Part shown: piece by piece, positions 27,808 through 35,616 of the stretch
Layout: each line of letters starts with the position of its first letter
Numbering within the stretch: position 1 is the first letter of the stretch
NCBI RefSeq assembly: GCF_014109765.1
Contig: NZ_CP059139.1
Coordinates: 3,786,001-3,850,000 of the forward strand
Direction of reading: 5' to 3'
Source of the DNA: Pseudomonas berkeleyensis
GTDB lineage: Bacteria; Pseudomonadota; Gammaproteobacteria; Pseudomonadales; Pseudomonadaceae
Length of the DNA: 64,000 nt
The notes under the pieces: generated by a model
What the model saw: the letters and a program-made list of their open reading frames with translations, nothing else
What the model was told of the DNA's origin: nothing
Databases searched by the model: none
Translations under genes and position numbers: made by a program

Positions 27808-28539
27808 TCAGTCGGCTTTCTTCAGATCGATGACCACGGCAGTGGCGGTCAGCCAGGCAGCGATCAGCGAGAGGAAATACAGCAGGTCGCGCAAATCGAT
27901 CACGCCCTTGCTGATGGCATCGAAGCGCACCAGGAAGCTCAGCGAAGCGATGGCATCCACCAGCCACTGCGGCGCCCAGGCAAAGGCGTCGAGCACCATC
28001 GGAAAACCGCTGACGATGAACAGGAAGCAGGCACTGACCGCGAGGATGAAGGCGATCACCTGGTTCTTGCTCAGCGCCGACATGCACGAGCCGATGGCCA
28101 GATAAGCCCCCGCCAACAACCAGCTGCCGATGTAACCGGTGACGATGGCGCCGTTGTCCGGCTCGCCCAGGTAGTTGACGGTGATGATCATCGGGAAGGT
28201 CAGCAGCAGTGCAATGCCGGCGAACACCCAGGCCGCCAGGAACTTGCCGGTGACCGCCTCGAAGCGGGTGATCGGCAGGGTCATCAGCAGCTCGATGGAA
28301 CCGGACTTGCGCTCCTCGGCCCACAGGCGCATGGCGATGGCCGGCACCAGGAACAGGTACAGCCAGGGGTGGAAGTTGAAGAAGGCCGAGAGGTTGGCCT
28401 GGCCGCCTTCGAAGAAGCCGCCCAGGTAGAAGGTGAACACCCCGGACAGCACCAGGAAGATCACGATGAACACGTAGGCCAGCGGCGTGGCGAAGTAGCT
28501 CGCCAGCTCACGTTTGAAGATCACGGGCAACTGGGTCAT
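27808..28539 (-). CDS. ABC transporter permease, GldF-like
   Basis: 243 residues with six predicted membrane helices and typical ABC-2 text (FKRELASYFATPLAYVFIVI; AEERKSGSIELLMTLPITR). Its ATG overlaps the stop of the ATPase gene (ATGA). Forms the membrane part of the Gld-type exporter. Confidence 0.9.
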   Translation of the reverse strand: MTQLPVIFKRELASYFATPLAYVFIVIFLVLSGVFTFYLGGFFEGGQANLSAFFNFHPWLYLFLVPAIAMRLWAEERKSGSIELLMTLPITRFEAVTGKFLAAWVFAGIALLLTFPMIITVNYLGEPDNGAIVTGYIGSWLLAGAYLAIGSCMSALSKNQVIAFILAVSACFLFIVSGFPMVLDAFAWAPQWLVDAIASLSFLVRFDAISKGVIDLRDLLYFLSLIAAWLTATAVVIDLKKAD

Positions 28540-29459
28540 GGCTGCTCTCCCCGGGTCAGGGTGCGGAACACTTCATCGAGTCGGCCACGCTCCACATTGA
28601 GTTCGCGCACCTTCCAGCCACGCTCGGCGATCAGCGCATTGACCTGCGGGAAGATCACCTCGCCCGCTTGCGCGAGCACGCTCAGGCTGTGCTCGCGGGT
28701 GTTTTCCTCGACACCGGCAACACCCGGCAGCGCCGCGAGGGCGGCCTGATCCAGTGCTTCATCGGCCACCAGCGTCACCGCCTGGTGGTAGCGCGAACGG
28801 CTCTCCAGCTCCAGCGGCGTGCCATCGGCCAGCAGGCGGCCCTGGGCAATCACCACGGCGCGGGTGCACAGCGCCGTGACCTCTTCGAGGATGTGGGTGG
28901 AAATGATCACGATCTTGTCCTGCGCCAGGCCCTGGATTAGCTGACGCACCTGATGTTTCTGGTTGGGGTCGAGGCCGTCGGTGGGCTCGTCGAGGATCAG
29001 CACGCGCGGGTCATGCAGAATCGCCTGGGCCAGACCGACACGGCGCTTGAAGCCTTTGGACAACGTTTCGATGCTCTGCGCCAGCACCTTCTCCAGCTCC
29101 ACCTGCTCCACCGCGCGCTGGACGCGCAGCGTCTTCTCGGCGCCGCGAAAGCCGCGAACCTCGGCAATGAACTCAAGGAAACCACGCACCGTCATGTCGC
29201 CATAGCACGGCGCACCTTCCGGCAGATAACCGATCTGCCGCTGGGCCTTGAGGGTCTGGGTCTGGATATCGCAACCGAGAATGCTCGCCGTGCCGGAAGT
29301 CGGTGCGAGAAAGCCGGTGAGCATCTTCATGGTGGTGGATTTACCGGCCCCGTTGGGACCGAGAAAGCCCAGCACTTCCCCTGGCTGGACTTGGAACGAC
29401 AGATCATCGACTGCCGTGTGCTGCGCAAAACGCTTGGTCAGGTTTCTTATTTCGATCAT
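28536..29459 (-). CDS. ABC transporter ATP-binding protein, GldA-like
   Basis: 307 residues. Walker A GPNGAGKSTTMKML, signature motif LSKGFKRRVGLAQA (degenerate LSxGx), Walker B RVLILDEPTDGLDPN, switch His in IIISTHILEE. The C-terminal 80 residues form the extra domain seen in ABC-2 ATPases (VTLVADEALDQAALAALPGV). First gene of its operon; substrate unknown. Confidence 0.93.
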   Translation of the reverse strand: MIEIRNLTKRFAQHTAVDDLSFQVQPGEVLGFLGPNGAGKSTTMKMLTGFLAPTSGTASILGCDIQTQTLKAQRQIGYLPEGAPCYGDMTVRGFLEFIAEVRGFRGAEKTLRVQRAVEQVELEKVLAQSIETLSKGFKRRVGLAQAILHDPRVLILDEPTDGLDPNQKHQVRQLIQGLAQDKIVIISTHILEEVTALCTRAVVIAQGRLLADGTPLELESRSRYHQAVTLVADEALDQAALAALPGVAGVEENTREHSLSVLAQAGEVIFPQVNALIAERGWKVRELNVERGRLDEVFRTLTRGEQP

Positions 29460-29623
29460 GGCCTCTCACCGTCGCGAAAACACCCGCGCCGAGCGAAACC
29501 ACCGCACCAACGCAGGCCGCAAGAACGCCGGGCAAAAACCGCTTCCCCGGACGAGGGCAAGACCGTAGCACAACGAAAAAGTTCAGTCGGCAGCTGGAAA
29601 CATGTAGTAAATGGAATATGTGC

Positions 29624-30586
29624 TCAGCGATCCAGGGGGCTGAGAACCGCAAGGCCACCTCGGTTGAGAACATGGGTATAGATCTGCGTGGTTCTGATAT
29701 CTGCATGACCAAGCAGTTCCTGAACAGTACGAATATCCTGCCCGGCCTCCAACAAATGCGTCGCAAAACAATGACGCAACGTATGAGGTGAAATGGGCTT
29801 TACGATACCGGTCGCTTTGGCTACTCGTTTGAGAGTGCGCTGTACACGCTTCTCATCCAGATGATGACGCCGCACGGCTCCGGAGCGCGGATCAACTGAT
29901 AACCCAGCTGCCGGGAAGACATACTGCCAGCCCAGTTCATGGGGCGCATTGGGGTACTTGCGAGACAAGGCAAAAGGCAACCATACATCGCCGCGCCCTT
30001 GCGCCAACTCCAACTCATGCAGCGCCTTCACCACCGCAAGGTGATTGCGCAGCGGTTGCTCCAAGCGTTGTGGCAGCATGGTCACGCGATCCTTCATACC
30101 CTTACCATCGCGAATGATGATTTCGTATCGGGAGAAATCCACATCCTTGATGCGCAAACGCAGTGCCTCCATCAAACGCATCCCCGTGCCATACAGCAGA
30201 CTGCACACCAACCAAATATCGCCATCCAGCCCACTCAGCACTCGACGCACCTCATCGACAGACAATACCACCGGTAACCGTTGCGGCTTCTTCGCCCGAA
30301 CAATATCGGCTAACCAAGGCAGATCCAGCCCCAGCACTTCCTTGTAAAGAAACAATAGCGCCGCCAGTGCCTGATTCTGAGTAGAAGCCGAGACATCCCG
30401 CCGTACAGCAAGATCAGTCAGGAAGGCCTCAACCTCCGCAGCGCCCATATCCTGGGGATGTCTGTAACGATGAAAGCGAATGAAACGCTTCACCCACTCG
30501 CAATAGACTCGCTCGGTACGGATGGAGTAGTGTTTGAGGCGAATTCGATCACGCATCTGATCGAGTAAACGAGGCTTATCATCCAT
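29624..30586 (-). CDS. intI: integron integrase (tyrosine recombinase)
   Basis: 320 residues, the normal length. Catalytic residues are all present: Arg137 ([10 protein letters not shown]), Lys162/165 (GKGMKDR), His268 and Arg271 ([13 protein letters not shown]), His294 ([10 protein letters not shown]) and nucleophile Tyr303 (QIYTHV). The IntI-specific insert is recognisable at about 235-258 ([19 protein letters not shown]). ATG 30586 has GGAAGG upstream; longer in-frame starts run through attI. Encoded divergently from the cassette array, as in all integrons. It catalyses attI x attC and attC x attC exchange. A leader inverted repeat overlaps its start (see 30585-30700). Confidence 0.96.
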   Translation of the reverse strand: MDDKPRLLDQMRDRIRLKHYSIRTERVYCEWVKRFIRFHRYRHPQDMGAAEVEAFLTDLAVRRDVSASTQNQALAALLFLYKEVLGLDLPWLADIVRAKKPQRLPVVLSVDEVRRVLSGLDGDIWLVCSLLYGTGMRLMEALRLRIKDVDFSRYEIIIRDGKGMKDRVTMLPQRLEQPLRNHLAVVKALHELELAQGRGDVWLPFALSRKYPNAPHELGWQYVFPAAGLSVDPRSGAVRRHHLDEKRVQRTLKRVAKATGIVKPISPHTLRHCFATHLLEAGQDIRTVQELLGHADIRTTQIYTHVLNRGGLAVLSPLDR

Positions 30587-30700
30587 GGTGCATAACCTTC
30601 CAAAATGGTCGTCCTGACCCGGAAAGCACCAGCCTAGACAGGGAATCGCACGATGACAAGGAAGGTTATCCACCAAAGCAGGCCGCAGGTTATGCACCAT
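30585..30700. promoter_or_regulatory. intI leader with repeated 14-15-bp motif
   Basis: ATGGTGCATAACCT (30585-30598), overlapping the intI start codon, is perfectly complementary to AGGTTATGCACCAT (30687-30700). A third copy, GGAAGGTTATCCACC, lies at 30660-30674. In the intI mRNA the outer copies could pair and hide the start region; alternatively they are integrase or repressor binding sites next to attI. Confidence 0.5.
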
Positions 30701-30723
30701 TTGGTGTCTATTTATAGTTAGGC
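30660..30723 (+). other. attI site of the integron
   Basis: The junction with the first cassette is the core GTTAGGC at 30717-30723; the crossover is expected between G30717 and T30718. The limits upstream are approximate and were set to include the two motif copies that may bind integrase. Confidence 0.7.
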
Positions 30724-30728
30724 AAATC

Positions 30729-31100
30729 ATGATCTCAGCAGTCATAAAAGTCACATTCAAAATTTCAGACATTCTAAGCTGGGTTGCGTGTCTATTTTTT
30801 GGGGCGCTCGCACTCAGCTATCCATTCATTAGTTTAAAGTTAGCTGCAAGAGATCCAAGTTACGGATCAATCGGCTTCATTGTCACAGTGATCGCAATAT
30901 CAACTGCCATGACCGCGTTATTCTATCTAAATACAAGAAGAAAATTTTTTGCGGCACTGATAATTTCAATTTACTTCCTATGCCTTGCAATCTACAAATC
31001 AACCGCAGTGCACTACTCGGTTTCGGCAGTAATAATTTTTATCATTACCGCCCCGCTATTGCTCTCATACATAAAAATGAAATTATTCAAAAACGCCTAA
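30729..31100 (+). CDS. cassette 1: small multi-helix membrane protein
   Basis: 123 residues, four predicted transmembrane helices ([73 protein letters not shown]), ending KMKLFKNA. Starts 12 bases after the attI junction with no evident ribosome binding site, so it may depend on the cassette promoter and leader. Stop codon lies inside attC1. Cassette spans 30718-31164. AT-rich compared with the chromosome. No family recognised. Confidence 0.7.
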   Translation: MISAVIKVTFKISDILSWVACLFFGALALSYPFISLKLAARDPSYGSIGFIVTVIAISTAMTALFYLNTRRKFFAALIISIYFLCLAIYKSTAVHYSVSAVIIFIITAPLLLSYIKMKLFKNA

Positions 31101-31170
31101 CAAATGGTTCAAACCGCTCGCTTCGCTCACTGGGACGGGCTAAAGCCCGCCCCTTAACCAAACGTTAGCT
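31095..31170 (+). repeat. attC1 (76 bp)
   Basis: R'' GCCTAAC at 31095 and R' GTTAGCT at 31164, with GGTTCAA / TTAACC inner boxes and a GGGCTAAAGCCC hairpin tip. All complete attC sites here share this plan. Confidence 0.9.
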
Positions 31171-31179
31171 GTCCACACC

Positions 31180-31704
31180 ATGACCAACGCGTCCGCTCTG
31201 CTTCGAAAAATACATGAGGAATTTGGCTCCATCCCATTTCCAACTCATTGTGGCCTGTATGCGGCAATGGCGATGGATGATTGGATTTCTGACGAAACAG
31301 AATTGAGGAAGATTACACTTGAGAAGGATTACATAGGTGAGTGGTGGGATGTTCCGCTGGAGCACCTGAAAGATTGCCTTCATTACTCGCTTTGCTACCT
31401 AGATTCGAGCGGTGTTGAGTTCTATCTGCCTGCGTACATGGTCGCTCTGCTTAGGTTTCCAGAGCAATTTGATTGCCCAAAGTATTCTAGTGCTTGGAGT
31501 GTGATAATCCACTTCAGACTGAATGATGACGATGACGAGCTTAGGGAATACTCGCGAGATAAGTTCTCTAAAATTGACGGTGGGAAGAAACGAGTTTGCC
31601 GTGAGTTTCTGCAGTACGTTGCAGCATGCCCACTCTACAATAACCACGCAGCAGAACTTGCAAAGGAAGCCCTAGAGAATGAATTTTGGGCAGTTGACAG
31701 CTAA
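31180..31704 (+). CDS. cassette 2: DUF6714-like protein
   Basis: 174 residues, acidic and cytoplasmic. The segment SSGVEFYLPAYMVALLRFPE, preceded by WWDVPLEHLKDC, resembles DUF6714 proteins, whose hallmark is an A-Y-Y-L-P-A-F-like stretch. ATG 31180 is 15 bases into the cassette; the stop (TAA) overlaps attC2. Cassette spans 31165-31769. The protein at 33575 appears to belong to the same broad family. Function unknown; the family name is from memory. Confidence 0.65.
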   Translation: MTNASALLRKIHEEFGSIPFPTHCGLYAAMAMDDWISDETELRKITLEKDYIGEWWDVPLEHLKDCLHYSLCYLDSSGVEFYLPAYMVALLRFPEQFDCPKYSSAWSVIIHFRLNDDDDELREYSRDKFSKIDGGKKRVCREFLQYVAACPLYNNHAAELAKEALENEFWAVDS

Positions 31705-31775
31705 CAAATGGTTCAAGTCGCTCGTTTCGCTCACTCGGGACGGGCTAGAGCCCGCCCCTTAACCAAACGTTAGGC
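31699..31775 (+). repeat. attC2 (77 bp)
   Basis: R'' AGCTAAC at 31699, exactly complementary to this cassette's own leading GTTAGCT, and R' GTTAGGC at 31769. One extra base in CTCGGGA relative to attC1. Confidence 0.9.
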
Positions 31776-31780
31776 ACAAC

Positions 31781-32098
31781 ATGAGCCTTGAGAATCTCCA
31801 ACAGTATTCAGCATCAACGAGGGAGCTCGTTCTTCCCTTGCCGCTGGCTCTTGAAGCAATTGCACTTATGGAACAACTCAAAATTCCAGTATTTGGCTGG
31901 GAGGGCTGGATTCGTCTTCCAGGTGGCCGTCTTGGTCATTCAGCTTTGCATCAGGGCACAGCATTCGAGTGCGCAATTACTACCTCTTCAGAATACACCT
32001 GGCTAAAGCAGACTATCCAAGAGTCCTACGATTTACATCAGTCGCCCCCCGAAGCACCTAGCATTGAACTGCTCTTTTGTATCACTACAGGAGCCTAA
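31781..32098 (+). CDS. cassette 3: unknown small protein
   Basis: 105 residues, soluble. Contains PVFGWEGWIRLPGGRLGHS followed by GTAFECAITT; the Gly-Trp-Glu-Gly-Trp block followed by G-H-S gives it a recognisable signature, seen in my recollection in other cassette proteins. Begins 12 bases inside the cassette; stop overlaps attC3. Cassette spans 31770-32162. Function unknown. Confidence 0.65.
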   Translation: MSLENLQQYSASTRELVLPLPLALEAIALMEQLKIPVFGWEGWIRLPGGRLGHSALHQGTAFECAITTSSEYTWLKQTIQESYDLHQSPPEAPSIELLFCITTGA

Positions 32099-32168
32099 CA
32101 AGTGGTTCAAACCGTTCGCTTCGCTCACTGGGACGGGCTAAAGCCCGCCCCTTAACCAAACGTTATAG
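32093..32168 (+). repeat. attC3 (76 bp)
   Basis: R'' GCCTAAC at 32093, R' GTTATAG at 32162. Body nearly identical to attC1. Confidence 0.9.
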
Positions 32169-32175
32169 GGCAAAC

Positions 32176-32553
32176 ATGGATAACCTCGACAAGATTCGAA
32201 AACTCATACCGCTGTGGTATGCCCACAGAAAGTGGGCCGAGGAGCTTCTTGTCCGTGTATTTGATTTGGAATTCGCTGAGGAAATACTAAAACTAGAAAA
32301 CCGAGGAAATAAGCAAATTCCCGGGACAAACTGGATGTATCGGACTCACGGAGTTGGCGTAGACATATATCGAACCGCAGATGTAGGCGGCATTGACTTC
32401 GATTTCAATAAGGCCGATCCAGATGAGTGGCATTTACAGGTATTCTTTGAAAAACAATACAACGAAGGAAACCTGCCTTTCGCAGAGTATCGAGAACTTT
32501 ATGAAGATGAGGGGCTACTCCAGTGCTTCATAAAAATGGCGCTTGAGGAGTGA
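32176..32553 (+). CDS. cassette 4: DUF6896-like protein
   Basis: 125 residues, acidic. Contains THGVGVDIYRTADVGGIDFD followed by FNKADPDEWHLQVFFEKQYN; the G-x-x-V...DFDFN...D.W.L..F pattern resembles DUF6896, a family seen in immunity-like and cassette proteins. ATG 32176 lies 13 bases inside the cassette (32163-32626); a longer reading frame running back through attC3 is rejected. Family call from memory, moderate confidence. Confidence 0.65.
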   Translation: MDNLDKIRKLIPLWYAHRKWAEELLVRVFDLEFAEEILKLENRGNKQIPGTNWMYRTHGVGVDIYRTADVGGIDFDFNKADPDEWHLQVFFEKQYNEGNLPFAEYRELYEDEGLLQCFIKMALEE

Positions 32554-32556
32554 GCC

Positions 32557-32632
32557 CTATAACAAATGGTTCAAATCGCTCGCTTCGCTCACTGGGACGG
32601 GCTAGAGCCCGCCCCTTAACCAAACGTTAGCC
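32557..32632 (+). repeat. attC4 (76 bp)
   Basis: R'' CTATAAC at 32557, complementary to the cassette's leading GTTATAG, and R' GTTAGCC at 32626. Confidence 0.9.
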
Positions 32633-32651
32633 GGCAAAGAGAGAATATGGA

Positions 32652-33056
32652 GTGAACCAAAGCGAAGACGTCGAGTATCGGCAGGCTGCAGCAAACTACA
32701 GCACCTCCTATATGAGTAGTGCAAAATGGCTAAAGCTATTTCGTGCAGTGATTTCTGCTGGTATTCCGCTTGAGCGAGTACGATGGAAGTTTATTGATAC
32801 GGAGCATTTCATTGAGGTGTCTTTCCCTGATGAATGGGATCTACAACCTACACGTTTTGCTGATGGTAAGTTTCAGCCGTTCGAGTATCGGTGGTTGGAG
32901 TTCGTCTTCATTCCACATGCGTTTAAACCGAGGGCTGGCGTGGCGTATGAAAAGAAGCAAGATACGGCCACTGTTGTGGCGGTTTTGGAAAAGATCGGCC
33001 AGTTCCCCATCGAGGTTTCTCCGGAAGGCATCACAATCCGTGGGTATCGTGTCTAA
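32652..33056 (+). CDS. cassette 5: unknown protein
   Basis: 134 residues, soluble. Contains SAKWLKLFRAVISAGIPLER, RVRWKFIDTEHFIEVSFPDE and EYRWLEFVFIPHAF. GTG start at 32652, 25 bases into the cassette (32627-33135); an internal ATG at residue 21 is an alternative. The stop falls just upstream of attC5. No family recognised with confidence. Confidence 0.6.
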   Translation: MNQSEDVEYRQAAANYSTSYMSSAKWLKLFRAVISAGIPLERVRWKFIDTEHFIEVSFPDEWDLQPTRFADGKFQPFEYRWLEFVFIPHAFKPRAGVAYEKKQDTATVVAVLEKIGQFPIEVSPEGITIRGYRV

Positions 33057-33065
33057 GACGTTGCC

Positions 33066-33141
33066 GGTTAACAATCGGTTCAAATCGTTCGCTTCGCTCA
33101 CTGGGACGGGCTAAAGCCCGCACCTTAACCAAACGTTAGAG
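33066..33141 (+). repeat. attC5 (76 bp)
   Basis: R'' GGTTAAC at 33066 (one mismatch to the complement of the cassette start GTTAGCC) and R' GTTAGAG at 33135. Confidence 0.88.
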
Positions 33142-33150
33142 GCACATGCT

Positions 33151-33477
33151 ATGGACAGCAGCGTTGCAAGTGTCATGAACAACACAAAGTGGGATGAAAT
33201 CAGGCTTACTATGGCCGCCCTTGATCCAAGCCCAAGCTACAGAACCCGTTGCATTGATAATGGTTACATTTCCAACTGGGATCACGATTGGCTTTATCAC
33301 TTTCGCATTGGCGGGTACGAGTGCATTGAATGGCTTGAAATTTCCTGCCAAACAGAGCAAGAAAAAAGCAATGTATTAAATGCGCTCAAAATCATTCACG
33401 TCCCAGGTGGCGCCACAGCTACTGGCTTCATGATCTATGGCTATATAAAAGCAGGGCAAGCAATTGAGTACATATGA
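33151..33477 (+). CDS. cassette 6: DUF6678-like protein
   Basis: 108 residues. NTKWDEIRLTMAALDPSPSY, then GYISNWDHDWLYHFRIGGYE and CIEWLEI match my recollection of DUF6678 (a W-D-G-E-W-F-Y-H-F-like core followed by I-E-W). No transmembrane segment. ATG 33151 is 15 bases inside the cassette (33136-33562). DUF6678 proteins often occur near polymorphic toxin or cassette loci; an immunity-type role is speculative. Confidence 0.65.
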   Translation: MDSSVASVMNNTKWDEIRLTMAALDPSPSYRTRCIDNGYISNWDHDWLYHFRIGGYECIEWLEISCQTEQEKSNVLNALKIIHVPGGATATGFMIYGYIKAGQAIEYI

Positions 33478-33479
33478 GC

Positions 33480-33568
33480 CTCTAACTACTGGTTCAAATC
33501 GCTCGCTTCGCTCACTGGGGCAGTCAAACTGCTACGCGCTTGACTGCCCCTTAACCTGAACGTTAGGT
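33480..33568 (+). repeat. attC6 (89 bp, divergent tip)
   Basis: R'' CTCTAAC at 33480 and R' GTTAGGT at 33562. The tip differs from the others: GGGGCAGTCAA and TTGACTGCCCC form an 11-bp stem in place of the GGGACGGGCT/AGCCCGCCCC stem, so structure is kept while sequence changes. Confidence 0.88.
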
Positions 33569-33574
33569 GCAATC

Positions 33575-34033
33575 GTGGATATCGTTGGTTTCGTAGAAAG
33601 TACGTATCAATTATTCGAGGCCTTTGAAAAGCCTGAGTCAGCTACAGATATTGAACACTGCGAAGAATGTAGAGATCATAACGACGAGATCAATAATGTA
33701 AACAAGCGCGATTTGTCACCTGAACAAATTGGTACTGTATGCTGGGGTGTCTCTTCCTTTTTAACACCTCAGGCAATGGGCTATTATATACCAAGATTTA
33801 TCGAACTAGCCGTAACAGGGCAGAACGACAAAGAAGGCTCGCCTTACATGTGTCTATTCATTAACCAAATAGGATTAAATGCAGAGTCTTTGCAATTTTC
33901 AGAGTTTTCGGCCGAACAACGACAGGCAGTGCATAAAAGTTTAATTATTCTCAAAACAAAATACATGAGCACATTACTTGAGCACTGCTGGGAAAACGAT
34001 ATTGATACGGCAATAACACAGTGGAGCACCTAA
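33575..34033 (+). CDS. cassette 7: DUF6714-like protein
   Basis: 152 residues, acidic. HCEECRDHNDE near residue 30 and SSFLTPQAMGYYIPRFIELA in the middle fit the DUF6714 pattern. GTG start at 33575, 12 bases into the cassette (33563-34097); no ATG nearby in frame. The stop overlaps attC7. Two Cys in HCEEC may bind metal. A likely distant relative of the cassette 2 protein. Confidence 0.65.
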   Translation: MDIVGFVESTYQLFEAFEKPESATDIEHCEECRDHNDEINNVNKRDLSPEQIGTVCWGVSSFLTPQAMGYYIPRFIELAVTGQNDKEGSPYMCLFINQIGLNAESLQFSEFSAEQRQAVHKSLIILKTKYMSTLLEHCWENDIDTAITQWST

Positions 34034-34103
34034 CAACTGGTTCAAACCGCTCGCTGCGCTCACTGGGACGGGCTAAAGCCCGCCCTTTAACCAAACGTTA
34101 AGC
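34028..34103 (+). repeat. attC7 (76 bp)
   Basis: R'' ACCTAAC at 34028, complementary to GTTAGGT at the cassette start, and R' GTTAAGC at 34097. Confidence 0.9.
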
Positions 34104-34122
34104 GATCACAAGGAAGTTTCCA

Positions 34123-34503
34123 ATGCACCCTGAGCTAAAACATGCCTTAAGCGTATTCTTTTACGCCCTCGCTTACATCTTTTCTCCCTTCTTCTTAATT
34201 TATGGCCTATTTACAGGTGGAGTTTCAGGGCATGCTATATTGGGAATTTCATTATCCATTCTCTCTGCAAGCTACGTACTTGCAAGCCTGCCTAAAGCAC
34301 CAGTTGCCAATGGAGAGGCTCTTACCGAAGCCATATTTTGGTTACTATCGTCAGGGAGCATTGCAGCAGGACTAGTTTCTTTATTAAGACAATCATGGAT
34401 AGCGCTCTCAATATCGCTAGCACTATGTGCTCTATCGCTATTAGTCTGGGATCTATCCACCGACAAAACAAAAACCAGAATTAAACGTGCACCGGTCAGC
34501 TAG
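34123..34503 (+). CDS. cassette 8: small membrane protein
   Basis: 126 residues with four predicted transmembrane helices (about 8-30, 35-55, 68-85, 90-108) and a basic C-terminal tail (KTKTRIKRAPVS). ATG 34123 has AGGAAG 6 bases upstream, so it carries its own translation start. Cassette spans 34098-34579. Unrelated in sequence to cassette 1. Function unknown. Confidence 0.7.
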   Translation: MHPELKHALSVFFYALAYIFSPFFLIYGLFTGGVSGHAILGISLSILSASYVLASLPKAPVANGEALTEAIFWLLSSGSIAAGLVSLLRQSWIALSISLALCALSLLVWDLSTDKTKTRIKRAPVS

Positions 34504-34508
34504 TGTGC

Positions 34509-34585
34509 GCCTAACAACTGGTTCAAACCGTTCGCTTCGCTCACTCGGGATCGGCTGAAGCCGGCCCCTTAACTAAACGTTATGT
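34509..34585 (+). repeat. attC8 (77 bp)
   Basis: R'' GCCTAAC at 34509 (one mismatch to the complement of GTTAAGC) and R' GTTATGT at 34579. The tip reads GATCGGCTGAAGCCGGCCCC, a compensated variant. Confidence 0.88.
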
Positions 34586-34592
34586 GTACCTT

Positions 34593-35206
34593 ATGAAATC
34601 ACTACTAGCTTTAGTCTCTTTGATACTCGCAATTAATTGCTATGCGAGTGAACCCAGCAGTAGCTTGATGAGGGAGCTAGACACTATTAATGAGCAGCCG
34701 ATTAAAAATCTAGCCACATCACCCAACAAAGAAATCTATCGTTTTTATTGGTCTCGCAGCTCAAACAGCACTCTGACCTACACAATCGACCTAACCCCCA
34801 CTAGCAAACCAACTTTAATCATAAAAAAATTTTCCAGAAATCATCCTCGAACCTTATTATCGGAGAAAAAACTGAACTAACTAAAACCCATCTTCAGAAC
34901 CTTAAAAGTTTTCTGAATGGTGCACAATTCTGGACGCTACCTTCCGAAGAGAAGAATGCCGGGCTTGATGGAGCCACATGGATATTGGAAGGAATAAAAA
35001 ATGGCCAATATCACTACACCGAGCGCTGGTCACCATTACCGCCATATTTTGGCTGGAGCGGCGCATGGAAAGACGGCGAGCTGGTTATGAAACGCTTGAA
35101 CCCGCCATTTAAAAAACAAGTTAAGCACTCGGACGAAGTCGGCCTTGACTTCCTCTGTCTTTACATCATGCTCATGGCAGATCAAGAGCCAGAGGTTATC
35201 TACTAG
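34593..35206 (+). pseudogene. cassette 9: secreted protein gene split by a -1 frameshift
   Basis: The first part (34593-34880) encodes a signal peptide (MKSLLALVSLILAINCYA) and runs to a stop at 34880. The -1 frame continues without a stop from about 34829 to 35206 and contains FWTLPSEEKNAGLDGATWIL, then GQYHYTERWSP, a signature I associate with a family of small secreted proteins ('FW.LP...G.DGA.WILEG...G.YH...RWSP'). The change of frame falls on A AAA AAA (34823-34829), in the phase required for -1 slippage. The joined product would be 204 residues. It is either a one-base loss from an A8 tract (decay or sequencing error) or real frameshifting. Cassette spans 34580-35278. Confidence 0.7.
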
Positions 35207-35216
35207 TGCCAGGCAC

Positions 35217-35284
35217 ATATAACAACTGGTTCAAGCCGCTCACTCGGGACTGGCTAAAGCCCGCCCCTTAGCCAAACGTTAGAC
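35217..35284 (+). repeat. attC9 (68 bp, shortened)
   Basis: R'' ATATAAC at 35217 and R' GTTAGAC at 35278. Eight or nine bases of the CGCTTCGCTC arm are missing compared with the others; the tip stem is also imperfect (ACTGGCTAAAGCCCGC). Confidence 0.85.
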
Positions 35285-35300
35285 CCTTCAGGAGAAGTCG

Positions 35301-35597
35301 ATGATATTCGCCGAAATGGAGTACTCAGAAGAATATTGGGAATTTCATGAAGAGCTAAAGCAGTACCTATCTCAATATTTCGATAATGTCGAGCATGGAC
35401 TGCAATCTGACTCTTATATTTGGATACTCATCGAAAAAAACAAGATAACCCTAGATACATTTTCCTCAATGAAACATCAAGTCAAATCCGCTAAGCCAGG
35501 AGCACACGTCCAGCAAGTCATCAGTGTGCTTCAGAAAAAATACAAAATTAATGTTTACGCAACTCCCGACCTGGAAGGGCATGAAGATTTTTTATAA
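35301..35597 (+). CDS. cassette 10: unknown small protein
   Basis: 98 residues, acidic. MEYSEEYWEFHEELKQYLSQ, then SYIWILIEKNKITLDTFSSM and KHQVKSAKPG; the W-I-(W/L)...D-T-F-x-S-M-K-x-x-V-K-S run is distinctive and, in my recollection, shared by many cassette proteins. ATG 35301 follows GGAGAAG. The cassette begins at 35279 and its attC is truncated. Function unknown. Confidence 0.65.
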   Translation: MIFAEMEYSEEYWEFHEELKQYLSQYFDNVEHGLQSDSYIWILIEKNKITLDTFSSMKHQVKSAKPGAHVQQVISVLQKKYKINVYATPDLEGHEDFL

Positions 35598-35616
35598 TCT
35601 GCCCCGCAGTGGCGAG

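Noticed and set aside
29404..29766. A 120-codon minus-strand frame between the ABC ATPase and intI
   Set aside because: It overlaps the 3' end of intI and the 5' end of the ATPase gene in a different frame and has no family resemblance.
30729..31100. Small multidrug-resistance (SMR/Qac) protein in cassette 1
   Set aside because: It has four membrane helices and suitable size, but lacks the conserved membrane Glu of SMR proteins in helix 1.
31095..35284. CRISPR-like array (regularly spaced similar repeats)
   Set aside because: Repeats are 68-89 bp, spaced by 300-600 bp of coding sequence, and have the R''/L''...L'/R' boxes of attC sites; no Cas genes are present.
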